64,000 bases of DNA from Candidatus Zixiibacteriota bacterium (GCA_016933955.1 JAFGTT010000009.1:1-64000); one strand, 5' to 3'; numbered from the stretch's first letter, positions 43,324-53,032 are shown. The notes: generated by a model from the sequence alone, not told the origin. Program-made: numbers and translations.

Positions 43324-43932
43324 ATGGATACCACCGACAGTTTCTATACCATCAAAACCGTTTCGGAAATAGAAAATAAAATCAAAGGCTCAAGATTTAT
43401 CGGACAGGCTTATCCCTGCCGGGACGAATTCGAGGCGGCGGATATACTGGGTCGGATTAAAAAGAAGTATTTCGATGCGACGCATAACTGCTTCGCCTGG
43501 CGGGTCGGTTTCGGTCATGACACGAAGTTTAAATACTCGGATGATGGAGAACCATCGGGCACGGCCGGGCGGCCGATATATGACCGGATCGAGGGCAATG
43601 GTTTGACCAACACAATGGTAATCGTCACCCGATATTTCGGCGGCACCAAACTCGGGACCGGCGGTCTGACCCATGCCTATTCCGAGGCCGCCGCGGCTAC
43701 TATTGAAAAGGCCGGAGTGATTGAGAAATATATTACCGGGCAATTAACCATGATGATTCCCTTCCCGGATTACAATATCGTGGAGCGAGCCTTGCATCAG
43801 GCAGGCGCCGGGATTCTCGAATCCGATTTTTCCGATATCGTTCGATTGACGGTCGAGATTCGCAGATCACTTGTCGAACAAATTCGGGAAAGATTAATTG
43901 ACCTGACTTCGGGGAGGATTCGTATTGAGTAA
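43324..43932 (+). CDS. IMPACT/YigZ-family protein
   Basis: 202 residues from the ATG at 43324, eight bases after dprA. The UPF0029/IMPACT domain (about 1-115) shows SRFIGQAYPCRDEFEAAD, ATHNCFAWRVG, SDDGEPSGTAGRPIY and TRYFGGTKLGTGGL, the family hallmark. The C-terminal DUF1949 domain (about 135-200) follows. The family is implicated in translation-associated regulation in eukaryotes; in bacteria the role is not settled. Its end overlaps the start of the PfkB gene by eight bases. Confidence 0.92.
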   Translation: MDTTDSFYTIKTVSEIENKIKGSRFIGQAYPCRDEFEAADILGRIKKKYFDATHNCFAWRVGFGHDTKFKYSDDGEPSGTAGRPIYDRIEGNGLTNTMVIVTRYFGGTKLGTGGLTHAYSEAAAATIEKAGVIEKYITGQLTMMIPFPDYNIVERALHQAGAGILESDFSDIVRLTVEIRRSLVEQIRERLIDLTSGRIRIE

Positions 43933-44839
43933 GCATCTGGATTGCCTCGGTCTGGGTATATCGCCGCTGGATATCCTGGTGGGTATCGGCAATTATCCGC
44001 CGGTCGGTTCCAAGATCGACGGGACCGGGTTGACTATCCAGGGAGGCGGACCGGTTCCTAATGCCATGGTGGCACTGTCGCGGCTGGGAATGAAGACGGC
44101 AGTTATCATTCCGGTCGGTGATGATCTATTCGGGCAATTACTGGTCGAGGAGTTGAAACGCGAAGGGATTAGCGTTTCTTACGTCGTCAGGAAGAAACAG
44201 CCGACGGCGCTGGCAACCGGATGGATCGAGCGGGGTAGCGGCAGTCGCACGATTGTATTAAACCGTCAGATAAACCTGACTCCGGGTGATATAAAATTAA
44301 GAGATCTTCCTGCAACCCGGATGGTTCATCTGGATGGGCGGGATATAGCGGCCTGTCTGAAGCTGGCGAACTGGGCCGGGCGGGAAAAAATAACAGTGAG
44401 TTTCGATATCGGTTCGATACGCAACGATATATCGGCGATACTGCCGCTGACCGATCATCTGGTCTGCGCCGACGCTTTCGCCCTTCCCTATACCGGTTCA
44501 TCCGAACCGCGGACGGCTATTGAAAAACTAAAGGGAATCTGTCCCGGAACCATTGTCGTAACATCGGGGACCAATGGTTCGATCGGCTATGATAAAATAT
44601 CGGGCTATGTTCGGCAGAGGGCTTTCAAGGTTAAGAGCATCGATACCACCGGGGCCGGTGATACCTTTCACGGCGGTTACCTGTTCGGACTTTTAAAGGG
44701 TTGGGATTTGAAAAAGAGGTTAAGATTCGCCTCGGCGGCGGCGGCCATAAAGTGTACCCGGCCGGGAGCAAGAACCGGGATTCCGAATTATCGTCAGGTG
44801 ATCTCATTCTTAAACAGGAGCGGTGGTCGATATGCTTGA
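43925..44839 (+). CDS. PfkB-family carbohydrate kinase
   Basis: 304 residues, starting at TTG 43925 with GGGGAGG seven bases upstream and overlapping the previous gene. IQGGGPVPNAMVALSRLG is the N-terminal PfkB signature and DTTGAGDTFHGGYLFG the C-terminal one with the catalytic Asp. Ribokinase-like; the substrate is not identifiable. It is a different gene from the kinase at 31367-32293 (low similarity outside the motifs). Co-transcribed with dprA, yigZ-like, PAP2 and macro-domain genes by overlap of starts and stops. Confidence 0.88.
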   Translation: MSKHLDCLGLGISPLDILVGIGNYPPVGSKIDGTGLTIQGGGPVPNAMVALSRLGMKTAVIIPVGDDLFGQLLVEELKREGISVSYVVRKKQPTALATGWIERGSGSRTIVLNRQINLTPGDIKLRDLPATRMVHLDGRDIAACLKLANWAGREKITVSFDIGSIRNDISAILPLTDHLVCADAFALPYTGSSEPRTAIEKLKGICPGTIVVTSGTNGSIGYDKISGYVRQRAFKVKSIDTTGAGDTFHGGYLFGLLKGWDLKKRLRFASAAAAIKCTRPGARTGIPNYRQVISFLNRSGGRYA

Positions 44840-45428
44840 TTTTATCGCCTGGCTGGGGCAGATGGATACAGCCCTGTTTCATTTTATCAATACCACCCTG
44901 TCCAATCCGGTGACCGATATTATCATGCCCTTTGTCACGCTTGATCTGCATCTGAAAATATTCTATGCCTTTTGCCTGGCGGTTATTCTCTGGAAAGGCG
45001 ATAAACGTCTTCGGCTGGCGGTGATATTTTCGCTGATCGTGTTGGCCATATCCGATCAGCTATCAAGCGCCGTGCTAAAACCACTTTTGGAACGCGTTCG
45101 TCCCTGTCATACGATGGAAGTGCATCTGCTGGTCGGATGCGGTTCCGGTTTTTCGATGCCGTCGTCGCATGCCGCCAACTTGTTCGGGCAGGCTTATTTA
45201 TTCCGGGCGATAACTCCCGAGTCATCAAAATTACTCATTCCCCTGGCCATTTTAGTGGCGCTGTCGCGGGTTTTTGTCGGGGTGCATTACCCGGGTGATC
45301 TTCTAGTCGGGGCGGCTCTGGGAACGCTGGCCGGTTTCGGGACAGGATGGCTGTTTATCGCAATTTTCGATCGCAGGAAAGGGATTCCGGTTTTAAACGG
45401 AGGTGACAAGGTTGACTCCCAAAATTGA
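44832..45428 (+). CDS. PAP2-family membrane phosphatase
   Basis: 198 residues, six transmembrane helices. All three phosphatase motifs are present: KPLLERVRP (KxxxxxxRP), PSSHAAN (PSGH, with Ser for Gly) and SRVFVGVHYPGD (SRxxxxxHxxxD). Members dephosphorylate undecaprenyl pyrophosphate, phosphatidylglycerophosphate or lipid A. Start: ATG 44832; a GTG at 44823 also lies close to the AGGAG at 44816-44820. It overlaps the PfkB gene by eight bases and the macro gene by 17. Confidence 0.88.
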   Translation: MLDFIAWLGQMDTALFHFINTTLSNPVTDIIMPFVTLDLHLKIFYAFCLAVILWKGDKRLRLAVIFSLIVLAISDQLSSAVLKPLLERVRPCHTMEVHLLVGCGSGFSMPSSHAANLFGQAYLFRAITPESSKLLIPLAILVALSRVFVGVHYPGDLLVGAALGTLAGFGTGWLFIAIFDRRKGIPVLNGGDKVDSQN

Positions 45429-45927
45429 AGTCAAACATGGTGATATAACCGAGGCGGAAACCGAGGCCATTGTCAACGCCGCCAATAATCATCTCTGGAT
45501 GGGTTCCGGGGTGACCGGAGCCATCAAGCGCAAGGGCGGCGATATGATCGAAAAGGAGGCGATGGCCAAAGGTCCGATTACGGTCGGTCAGGCGGTGGAG
45601 ACAACCGCGGGGCGACTGCCCCATAAGTACGTTATTCATGCGGCCGGAATGGGTCAGAATCTTCGCACCGATGAAAGGATTATTGCCGAGGTTACCCGTA
45701 ACTGCTTATTGCTGGCGGATCGTCTGGGGCTGAAATCGCTGGCTTTTCCGGCCATCGGAACCGGAGTCGGCGGTTTTTCGGTGGAGCGGTGCGCCCGGAT
45801 AATGATCGATTGTGCCCGCGAGTTATCGGGACAACGGCAGTCGCTTGAGAAAATAATTTTCGTATTGTATGACCGGGATTCTTACGCAGCCTTTAAAAAG
45901 GAGCGAGATCGGACGTTATCCGAGTGA
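45412..45927 (+). CDS. Macro-domain ADP-ribose-binding protein
   Basis: 171 residues. The TTG at 45412 is chosen because GGAGG at 45399-45403 stands eight bases ahead; the GTG at 45403 lies inside that ribosome site. A single macro domain: VKHGDITEAETEAIVNAANN, GVTGAIKRKGG, and AFPAIGTGVGGFSVE. Members bind ADP-ribose and may hydrolyse O-acetyl-ADP-ribose or mono-ADP-ribosyl groups. No ADP-ribosyltransferase gene is nearby. Last gene of the operon; its stop abuts the convergent histidine kinase gene. Confidence 0.92.
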   Translation: MTPKIEVKHGDITEAETEAIVNAANNHLWMGSGVTGAIKRKGGDMIEKEAMAKGPITVGQAVETTAGRLPHKYVIHAAGMGQNLRTDERIIAEVTRNCLLLADRLGLKSLAFPAIGTGVGGFSVERCARIMIDCARELSGQRQSLEKIIFVLYDRDSYAAFKKERDRTLSE

Positions 45928-48540
45928 TTATGATTCCGCGGCGGAGGGAACCGGTGTACCATGAAGAGTCTCGCGGATGGCGCGGGCGATATCCCGGCGG
46001 GTGTATGGTTTGCGGACATAGGGGCCGGCCCCGAGACTCTGCATCTCATTGACCCGCTCGGTGGCCGAAAAACCGCTGACAATAACCGCTTTTTGTCCGG
46101 GTTTGATTTTGATTATCTCGCGATACGCATCCAGCCCGTCGAAACCGTTCTCCATAATCATATCCATAACCACCAGATCAACCGAATTGTTTTTCAAATA
46201 TTCAACGGCTTCATGACCGTTTTTAACGGTCGTCACCCGATAATTCAAACTGGCCAGAATATCCTCGGCAATCTGGCGCTGGAGTTCCTCATCATCGACC
46301 ACCAGGACGGTTTCGTGGTTTTCCGAACAAACCACATCATCGCATCCGGTTTTAACCTGTTTATTGGTGACGGGGAAATAGAGAATGAATTCGGTGCCTT
46401 TCTGCGGTTCGGAGATAATATCATAATAGCCTTTATGATCCTTTACGATTCCGTAGACAACGGACAATCCAAGACCGCTACCGCTGGTTCCCATCTTTTT
46501 CTTGGAGTAGTACGGTTCGAATATTTTTTCCATATCTTCGCGGGCGATACCGACGCCGGTATCCTTCACTTTGAGTACAACATAGTCGCCGTCGACCATA
46601 TTTTTATAGCCTCCGATCAGCCGGGCAAGCCGCCGGTGCGATGTTTCGATTTCAAGATGGCCGCCATCGGGCATGGCATCAAAAGCATTGACGATCAGAT
46701 TCATGATAACCTTGGCCAGATGGGGAGTGGAACCATGAATATTGGGCGGAGTTTTATCCAGTTTTACGGCCACATCGATATCATGACGAGCCGAGGATAA
46801 TTCCAGGTACCCCGGGGAGTCAAGATAGGTTTCGATAATGGTGTTGATACTGACCGGTTCCATTTCATATCGTCCGCGGCGAGCCAGAGTCAGTAAATCC
46901 TGGATCACATCGGCCGCATCACGGGCGGCGTTTCCTATTCGTTTAACCTGTTTCCGTAGAGGACTATCTTCGGGAAGCTTCATCAACAGCAGTTCCGGGT
47001 ATCCGACCATGGGACCCAGCATATTATTCAGGTCATGGGCCACACCTCCGGCCAGAACCCCGAGCGATTCCATCCTGCGGGCCCTTTGGAGTTCTTCCTG
47101 GAGTTTCAGTTTTTGCTCCTGGGCCTGTTTTCGCTCGGTCACATCGCGGACAATAGCCATAATAAAAACTTTATGACCAATATTCATCCGGTTCAGGCTG
47201 ACTTCGGCATTGAATGGTGTATTATCATATTTGATATGGGTCCATTCGAAAAATTGAGGTTGACCGTTCAGAGCCGCATTGATCTTTTCCAGTGCTTTAA
47301 TTTTCGAATCGCGTCCATCGGGCTGGAATTCCGGCGAAAACCTGTAAGGCGGTTGACCGATAATTTGATTCCGGGTACAACCGAAGACCTCAAGCGTTTT
47401 GGAGTTGCAGTCGATAAAAAGATCATCCTTCATGATGAAGATGGCATCCCCGGCCGAATCAAACAAAGTCCGATACCGTGCTTCGCTGTCTCTTAAATCC
47501 TGTTCGGCCTTCTGGGAATCAGTTATATCCCGGAAATTCCAGACCCGTCCGCATATTTTATTATCACGGATCAAGGGACAAATATATTGCACATAAACGA
47601 GGCTGTCTTTGAAGTGAATTATCCTGGCATTGGAATCATTTTTGCCATGAAGGTTATAGTTCTTATCCGCAACCTCCTCGGAATTAATCAATTTCCCGAC
47701 GGCATGCTTTATCAGAGTCTTTTTATCGGCATTTTCCAGGAATTCTCTTGAATATCCCCACATCCTGGCAAAGCGGTCATTATAATAGGTTATCTTATCG
47801 TTTTCATCGGTGACAATAATGCCATCCTCGGTCGATTCAATGATGGCCTTGAGCAGTTCCTCGCCATCTTTGAGGGCCTGTTCATTTTTTTTGGAAACCG
47901 TGATATCGCGGATGGTTTCGATCGCCCCGGTAATATTCCCATCGGAATCATAAAGCGGCCGGGCCTTGGCCCAGATATAACAACCGTTTTTAAGAGAAGA
48001 AATATAAGTGGTGATAATCAGAGTCTCATTTTCTTTTTCCAGTTCCGGGTATATTTCAAGGATTTTTTCCTGAGGATAGGTTATCATATCGATCAATATC
48101 GGTCGTCTTTGCCCGTAAAACGGGATAGCATATTCATAATTGCCCCGTCCGATTATATCCTCGGCTTTCACCCCGGTCATCTCCGTCATGGCGCGATTCC
48201 AGGTAATGACGATCCCATCCAGATCGACGATAAACGTCGGGTCAGGTAGAAAATTGATTATTCCCGATAGCCGTTTCTGGGAGTCACCCAGGGTTTTTTC
48301 GGCCTGGCGGCGTTCTTGCACTTCCCGGAGAAGCCGTTCGTTGATCCCGGCCAGTTCACGGGTCCGCTGCTTAATGGTTTCGTTGAGCAGGACATTGGTT
48401 CCAAAAATGGCAAAAGCGCTGTCGGAGCTGTCGATACACTTCTCGACCCGATTCATGAGAACCCGGTTTATTTTTTCCATCCGGACGAGTTGTTCCAGTA
48501 GTTCGGGGATTTTATCCTGAGGTCTTTCTCTTTCCGGCAT
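45928..48540 (-). CDS. Hybrid histidine kinase with PAS sensors and receiver
   Basis: 870 residues, no transmembrane segment, so cytoplasmic. N-terminal coiled coil (about 10-90), PAS domains at about 90-215, 225-345 and 350-470, HisKA with GVAHDLNNMLGPM (His502), HATPase with NLIVNAFDAMP (N box), DTGVGI and GSGLGLSVVYG (G boxes), and a receiver domain (about 745-862) beginning VLVVDDEELQ with phospho-acceptor Asp in VVMDMIM. The kinase follows the FIST sensor gene by nine bases, which suggests FIST relays a small-molecule signal to it. The output regulator is not identifiable. Confidence 0.93.
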   Translation of the reverse strand: MPERERPQDKIPELLEQLVRMEKINRVLMNRVEKCIDSSDSAFAIFGTNVLLNETIKQRTRELAGINERLLREVQERRQAEKTLGDSQKRLSGIINFLPDPTFIVDLDGIVITWNRAMTEMTGVKAEDIIGRGNYEYAIPFYGQRRPILIDMITYPQEKILEIYPELEKENETLIITTYISSLKNGCYIWAKARPLYDSDGNITGAIETIRDITVSKKNEQALKDGEELLKAIIESTEDGIIVTDENDKITYYNDRFARMWGYSREFLENADKKTLIKHAVGKLINSEEVADKNYNLHGKNDSNARIIHFKDSLVYVQYICPLIRDNKICGRVWNFRDITDSQKAEQDLRDSEARYRTLFDSAGDAIFIMKDDLFIDCNSKTLEVFGCTRNQIIGQPPYRFSPEFQPDGRDSKIKALEKINAALNGQPQFFEWTHIKYDNTPFNAEVSLNRMNIGHKVFIMAIVRDVTERKQAQEQKLKLQEELQRARRMESLGVLAGGVAHDLNNMLGPMVGYPELLLMKLPEDSPLRKQVKRIGNAARDAADVIQDLLTLARRGRYEMEPVSINTIIETYLDSPGYLELSSARHDIDVAVKLDKTPPNIHGSTPHLAKVIMNLIVNAFDAMPDGGHLEIETSHRRLARLIGGYKNMVDGDYVVLKVKDTGVGIAREDMEKIFEPYYSKKKMGTSGSGLGLSVVYGIVKDHKGYYDIISEPQKGTEFILYFPVTNKQVKTGCDDVVCSENHETVLVVDDEELQRQIAEDILASLNYRVTTVKNGHEAVEYLKNNSVDLVVMDMIMENGFDGLDAYREIIKIKPGQKAVIVSGFSATERVNEMQSLGAGPYVRKPYTRRDIARAIRETLHGTPVPSAAES

Positions 48541-48549
48541 TTTTATTAT

Positions 48550-49812
48550 TCAACCCCCAATGGCCACCCCGGTAAAGGTCTGGTTGACATGAATCGAATT
48601 GACCTGTTCTCCATAGGAATGAAAGCCGATCACTTTGTACTTCCGCATCAGGTAGTCGACCGACTCGACAAGATTTTTCTCGAGAACTTCCAGTCGCCGC
48701 AGGATGCACTCGCAACCGATAATAATCTGCAAATCGTTTACTTTTCCGCTGTGTTTTTTCAGGTTTTCCTCGAGATTGGCCATCAGGTCACCGGCCAGCC
48801 CCAGGGTCAAAACCAATCCTTCTTCGATGGCGCAGTACATGGTCAGGCCGCCATCGGTATTGGCTTTTTGAATCGAGCGGACATAATATTTCCCGCCGAT
48901 TTTCAGCATGATCGGATATTTGGAAAATATCACCGGGCTGAGGTCTTCGACCCGGTGCCCGATCAATTCGGCATAACGCTCGGCGGCCGGGAAACCATCG
49001 ATTTCCCTTATAATCCGCTGCCTCGGATCGGCCGCGGTGATGACCAGTTTTTGTTCGGTCGGAACAAAATGATGCATATTGAAGGTATGGAAGGGCAGGG
49101 ATGTAATAAACAGATTGAATACGGCGGCATCGGAAACAAAAGCCCCGTCATGATAAATAAAAGTCTTTTCAAAGGTCAGATCGTCGCCGGCCGACCCGCC
49201 GATAAGCGGGATATCCGGCAACCCGGAATAGATACCGGCGACAATATGCTCCTCCTTGACCGACATTCCATCGATCATCAGAAATCCGAAAGCCTTCGCC
49301 TCGGGATCGGTTTTGCGGGCCCCGGCCAGGTGGTCGTTGGCCCGGACGGTCAGTTCCAAAATCTGCCGGGAATTGCGCTCCAGCGGCCGGATAAAGAACG
49401 AGGATACTTTTATGCTGTCACCGACAATACTGAAACCGGTCAGAGAGCCTTCTTTATATCCTTCCGGTGAAATTTCTCCGGCGGTGGTACAGCCGATGAC
49501 GGGAACTTCAAAAGCATTCTTAATTGCCCGACCCAGTCTGTCCAGATTATATTTCGATGAGCAGAAAAGAAAAACCACCGCCACCTCGGGACGATTCAAA
49601 TGACGACTCATCTCGAGCACGGCCTGTTCTTCGTCAGGTTCGTTCGTATATCCCCGTTGGATGGCTACTTTGTCTTTGATCTTTTCCGTTGGTGCATGAG
49701 TGATCATTATAATCCTGTCGTCATTATAGTTGACCATGGAATCGGTAATAACCCCGGACGGTACCATACCAGAATTTAACCGGTCTAATGATTGGTTATC
49801 CCCTTTTTCCAA
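48550..49812 (-). CDS. FIST-domain sensory protein
   Basis: 420 residues. FIST_N (about 55-250) with VIGCTTAGEISPEGY and GSAGDDLTFEKTF, and FIST_C (about 260-400) with the terminal VIGFHSYGEQ segment. Cytoplasmic, no membrane segment. FIST proteins bind small ligands, possibly amino acids, and pair with signal-transduction proteins; here the adjacent hybrid kinase begins nine bases downstream. The N-terminal 50 residues are a variable leader, so the start at 49812 may be earlier than needed. Confidence 0.9.
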   Translation of the reverse strand: MEKGDNQSLDRLNSGMVPSGVITDSMVNYNDDRIIMITHAPTEKIKDKVAIQRGYTNEPDEEQAVLEMSRHLNRPEVAVVFLFCSSKYNLDRLGRAIKNAFEVPVIGCTTAGEISPEGYKEGSLTGFSIVGDSIKVSSFFIRPLERNSRQILELTVRANDHLAGARKTDPEAKAFGFLMIDGMSVKEEHIVAGIYSGLPDIPLIGGSAGDDLTFEKTFIYHDGAFVSDAAVFNLFITSLPFHTFNMHHFVPTEQKLVITAADPRQRIIREIDGFPAAERYAELIGHRVEDLSPVIFSKYPIMLKIGGKYYVRSIQKANTDGGLTMYCAIEEGLVLTLGLAGDLMANLEENLKKHSGKVNDLQIIIGCECILRRLEVLEKNLVESVDYLMRKYKVIGFHSYGEQVNSIHVNQTFTGVAIGG

Positions 49813-49974
49813 CCAACAAAAATTAATACGATCAGGGGTGTTCCTTCCGGATTATCGCCAATACCACATATGCTTATCTTATCGGCAAAAAAGGGATTAA
49901 TATGATAATGCAATAATTATTAATTCCCAATTACGGTAGTGCTCAAATAATGAACAGCGGATATATCGGCCGGA

Positions 49975-50517
49975 TTAATTCCGGCGAGAGGCATTGAGAT
50001 CGCCGTCAAACGACAGGGTATCATTGACGGGATTGAGATATATCCCGGCGACCCGGGCGTGAAATCGGGAGGATTTGACGGTGTCTATTTTCAAAAATCC
50101 CTCTATGCATTCATAATGCCGGAGACTGTCCGGCAGGTCGTAGAGCCCGATTATCCGGCAGATTGACCGGCTGGCGATATCCAGCGATTCGGCCTGTATT
50201 TGATCGGGCAGGGAAATATATATTCGGTAGTTGATTTCGCTCACGGCCAGAATCAGGCCGGTGTTTAATTCTTCCGCATCGGGATTGACATAACTCTGGT
50301 TGGTTACAAGGACATTACCCCGGCCCGGTTGAATTGGATTGGCGGCTTTCCGGTCGGTCATCTCGAATCGACTCAGGTAATATGTATCTTCGGTACCAAG
50401 AGACCGCCGTTCATTATTCATTACCCGATATACAACCGGTTTGAGACCGTGACGACAGGCCGCCATCAGAGCCAGCAGTAACAGAATGCCGAGAATAATC
50501 TTACTTTTACAAATCAT
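49975..50517 (-). CDS. Hypothetical lipoprotein downstream of the acyltransferase
   Basis: 180 residues from the ATG at 50517, whose ATGA overlaps the stop of the upstream acyltransferase gene. A lipoprotein signal ending ALMAAC gives a lipidated cysteine near residue 21. The mature part is hydrophilic with beta-strand-like stretches (GLILAVSEINYRIYISLPDQ, FHARVAGIYLNP) and no recognised domain. Co-transcription with SPT suggests a role in handling or inserting the lipid product, but this is only context. Confidence 0.7.
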   Translation of the reverse strand: MICKSKIILGILLLLALMAACRHGLKPVVYRVMNNERRSLGTEDTYYLSRFEMTDRKAANPIQPGRGNVLVTNQSYVNPDAEELNTGLILAVSEINYRIYISLPDQIQAESLDIASRSICRIIGLYDLPDSLRHYECIEGFLKIDTVKSSRFHARVAGIYLNPVNDTLSFDGDLNASRRN

Positions 50518-51644
50518 AACGGCATTTCGACCAGGCGATATTTCTTGTAGAGCCTGGCTCCCATGCTTTCCGCCGCCCGGCACATCAGGTCGTTGGTTTC
50601 CAGAATCCACGATAGTTCGGCCCAGTTGTATCCGAGCTCGACACCTTTTTTATATGTTTCCACGAAGAAAACATTGTCGATTCCCCGTTTCTGGTATTTA
50701 TGGATCACTCCCATTGTCAACATCCGCATCCCGTCGATTTTTTTCCTGATTTTCAAATGCCATAGCAATTTGACAATTCCGAAGGGAAAAAGACGACCAT
50801 TAAGATGGATCAAGACCTGATTTATATCGGGTACGGCCATAGAAAACCCGGCCGGTTCCCCGTCAACCTCGGCAACCAGAATCATCTGCGGATCGACAAT
50901 TTTCTTCAAGCTTCGGCCCATATGGACAAATTCATCTTCGGCCATCGGCACGAATCCCCAGTTTTTCGACCAGGCCTGGTTGTAAATTGCCCGGATGGTT
51001 TTAATTTCTTCATCGAAATGTTTCAAATTCACCGTTCTAATGGTAATTTTATTTCTTTCTTTGATGCGGTTTACGACCTTGAGATGCCGTTCGGGTATGG
51101 GGTTTTCACGGGTAATCAGGTAAGCATGCAAATCCATGACTTTCTTCAAGCCGAATTTTTCAGCCAATTTGGGCAGGTACGGCCTGTTGTATGGATTCAT
51201 GACGGTCGGGGGTAAATCAAAACCCTCGATCAGAAATCCGATTTCATGATTGGTGGAAAAATTAGTCGGTCCGCGCATGGCCTCGAGGCCCTCGGACTTG
51301 AGAGTAATCATGGCCACTTTGAGCAGTTTGGCGGCCGCCTCATAATCATCGATGACATCGAAGAAACCGAAAAACCCGATATTTTCCCCGTGGAATTCAT
51401 TATGGGCAAAATTGATGCAGGTGGCGATACGTCCAACCGGTTGGCCGTTTTTGAGGCAGAGGAAAAGCCTGGTTTTGGCGGTTCGAAAGAAGGGATTCTT
51501 CTTCTTGTTGAAAAACTCTTTGCGTTCGGAGAGGAGCGGTGCGACCCAGTTGGGTTCATCACGGTACAATCGGTACGGCAGATTGATAAACAGGTCCAGT
51601 TGACGCGAGGTTTCAACCTCTATGACATTTATATCATCTGCCAT
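50514..51644 (-). CDS. GNAT-fold acyltransferase beside SPT
   Basis: 376 residues with a GNAT-like fold: an N-terminal half with RIATCINFAHNEFHGENIGF (about 72-91) and a C-terminal half with MILVAEVDGEPAGFSMAVPD (about 260-279) and MGVIHKYQKRGIDNVFF, the acetyl-CoA-type (R/Q)xxGxG/A region in degenerate form. Proteins of this size class lie next to serine palmitoyltransferase in several bacteria, and in Caulobacter a GNAT-related protein acts as the ceramide synthase. I infer an N-acyltransfer step on sphinganine or ketosphinganine. Gap to SPT is 13 bases; the lipoprotein overlaps its end. Confidence 0.75.
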   Translation of the reverse strand: MADDINVIEVETSRQLDLFINLPYRLYRDEPNWVAPLLSERKEFFNKKKNPFFRTAKTRLFLCLKNGQPVGRIATCINFAHNEFHGENIGFFGFFDVIDDYEAAAKLLKVAMITLKSEGLEAMRGPTNFSTNHEIGFLIEGFDLPPTVMNPYNRPYLPKLAEKFGLKKVMDLHAYLITRENPIPERHLKVVNRIKERNKITIRTVNLKHFDEEIKTIRAIYNQAWSKNWGFVPMAEDEFVHMGRSLKKIVDPQMILVAEVDGEPAGFSMAVPDINQVLIHLNGRLFPFGIVKLLWHLKIRKKIDGMRMLTMGVIHKYQKRGIDNVFFVETYKKGVELGYNWAELSWILETNDLMCRAAESMGARLYKKYRLVEMPL

Positions 51645-51657
51645 TGTTTGTCATTTT

Positions 51658-52887
51658 TCAGGAAATAATGCCCATTTTTTTGCCGATACGTTCAAAAACC
51701 TCGAGAACATGATCCAGTTGCAGGTCGGTATGGGTGGCGGTATAGGAGGTCCTGATCAGGGCATTGCCGGGTGCGACAGCAGGAGAAATAATGGCATTGG
51801 CAAAGACACCGTTATCGAACAGGCCTTTCCAGAAAGCAAAGGTCTGCATATCCTCGCCGATCAGGATGGGGACGATCGGGGTTTCGGTCTGGCCGATATT
51901 ATAACCCAGCCGCCGCAGTTCATAGTGCATTTTGTGGGTGTTTTTCCAGAGATTTTCGCGGCGTTCCGGTTCGGACTGGATAATCTCAAGGGCTTTCAGG
52001 ACCGCGGCCACATTGGATGGCGGGATGGAGGCCGAGAAAATCAGCTCGCGGGCAAAATGCTTGACATAATTGATCACCGTCTCATCGCCGACAATGAATC
52101 CGCCCAGAGAAGCGAACGATTTGGAAAAAGTCCCCATGGTAATATCGACCTGATCGATCAATCCGAAATGCTCGGCCGTCCCGCGGCCGCCATCGCCGAG
52201 GATCCCGACCGAATGAGCATCATCGACCATAACCCTGGCATTATATTTTCCGGCGATTTCAACCAGTTGCGGAAGTTTGATAATATCACCTTCCATGGAA
52301 AAAACGCCATCGACGACAATCAGGATGCCGCCGCGCAGGCCGTTATTGTTGACGATATTATTGAGGACGCGCTCAAGATCAACCATATCGTTATGAGCGA
52401 ATTTGACGATTTTGCCGTAGGACAACCGGCACCCATCGACAATCGAAGCATGATCGGAGCGATCAATTACCAGGAGGTCATTTTTTCCGACCAGGCAGGA
52501 GATGGTTCCGAGGTTAGTTTGAAACCCGGTGGAATAAACCAGGGCCGATTCTCTTTTGAAAAACCGGGCCAGTTTTTCCTCAAGTTCGATATGCAGGGTC
52601 AAAGTTCCGTTAAGAAAACGGGAACCGGTGCATCCCGAACCGTACTTACGAGCGGCATCGGCGGCAGCTTCCTTGACGCGGGAATCATTCACCAATCCGA
52701 GGTAATTATTGGAGCCGATCATGGTCAATTTGCGGCCGTCAATGATAACCTCATCACCCGGTTCCGAGGCGATGGGGTTGAAATAGGGATATAATCCTGC
52801 CGCTTTAACATCATGGGCGGCTGTGAATTTAATGCATTTTTCGAAAAGATCGTTTTTCGTGCCGATAGCCGTTTGTCTGGTCTCCAA
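51658..52887 (-). CDS. spt: Serine palmitoyltransferase (alpha-oxoamine synthase)
   Basis: 409 residues. The N-terminus GLYPYFNPIASEPGDEV and YGSGCTGSRFLNGTLTLHIE match bacterial SPT rather than KBL or BioF, which lack the PYF segment in this form. PLP residues: His146 (stacking), Asp222 and His225 (DDAHSVG), Lys256 in MGTFSKSFASLGGF. It condenses serine with an acyl-CoA or acyl-ACP to 3-ketosphinganine. Start TTG at 52887 with GAGG nine bases upstream. A TTGACA lies at 52943-52948 on the reverse strand, but the -10 region is poor. First gene of the SPT, acyltransferase, lipoprotein operon. Confidence 0.87.
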   Translation of the reverse strand: METRQTAIGTKNDLFEKCIKFTAAHDVKAAGLYPYFNPIASEPGDEVIIDGRKLTMIGSNNYLGLVNDSRVKEAAADAARKYGSGCTGSRFLNGTLTLHIELEEKLARFFKRESALVYSTGFQTNLGTISCLVGKNDLLVIDRSDHASIVDGCRLSYGKIVKFAHNDMVDLERVLNNIVNNNGLRGGILIVVDGVFSMEGDIIKLPQLVEIAGKYNARVMVDDAHSVGILGDGGRGTAEHFGLIDQVDITMGTFSKSFASLGGFIVGDETVINYVKHFARELIFSASIPPSNVAAVLKALEIIQSEPERRENLWKNTHKMHYELRRLGYNIGQTETPIVPILIGEDMQTFAFWKGLFDNGVFANAIISPAVAPGNALIRTSYTATHTDLQLDHVLEVFERIGKKMGIIS

Positions 52888-53032
52888 AATCGTTTACCTC
52901 GTTAAATCGTAGAAAATTTAAGCTAACCAAATATAGATAGGCTGTCAAGAAAAATGATTGTCTCTCATCAAGTTTGATTGTGCATGCATCCGATTGACGG
53001 ATAATGCGATAGGATTGGAAATCGGGATTATC

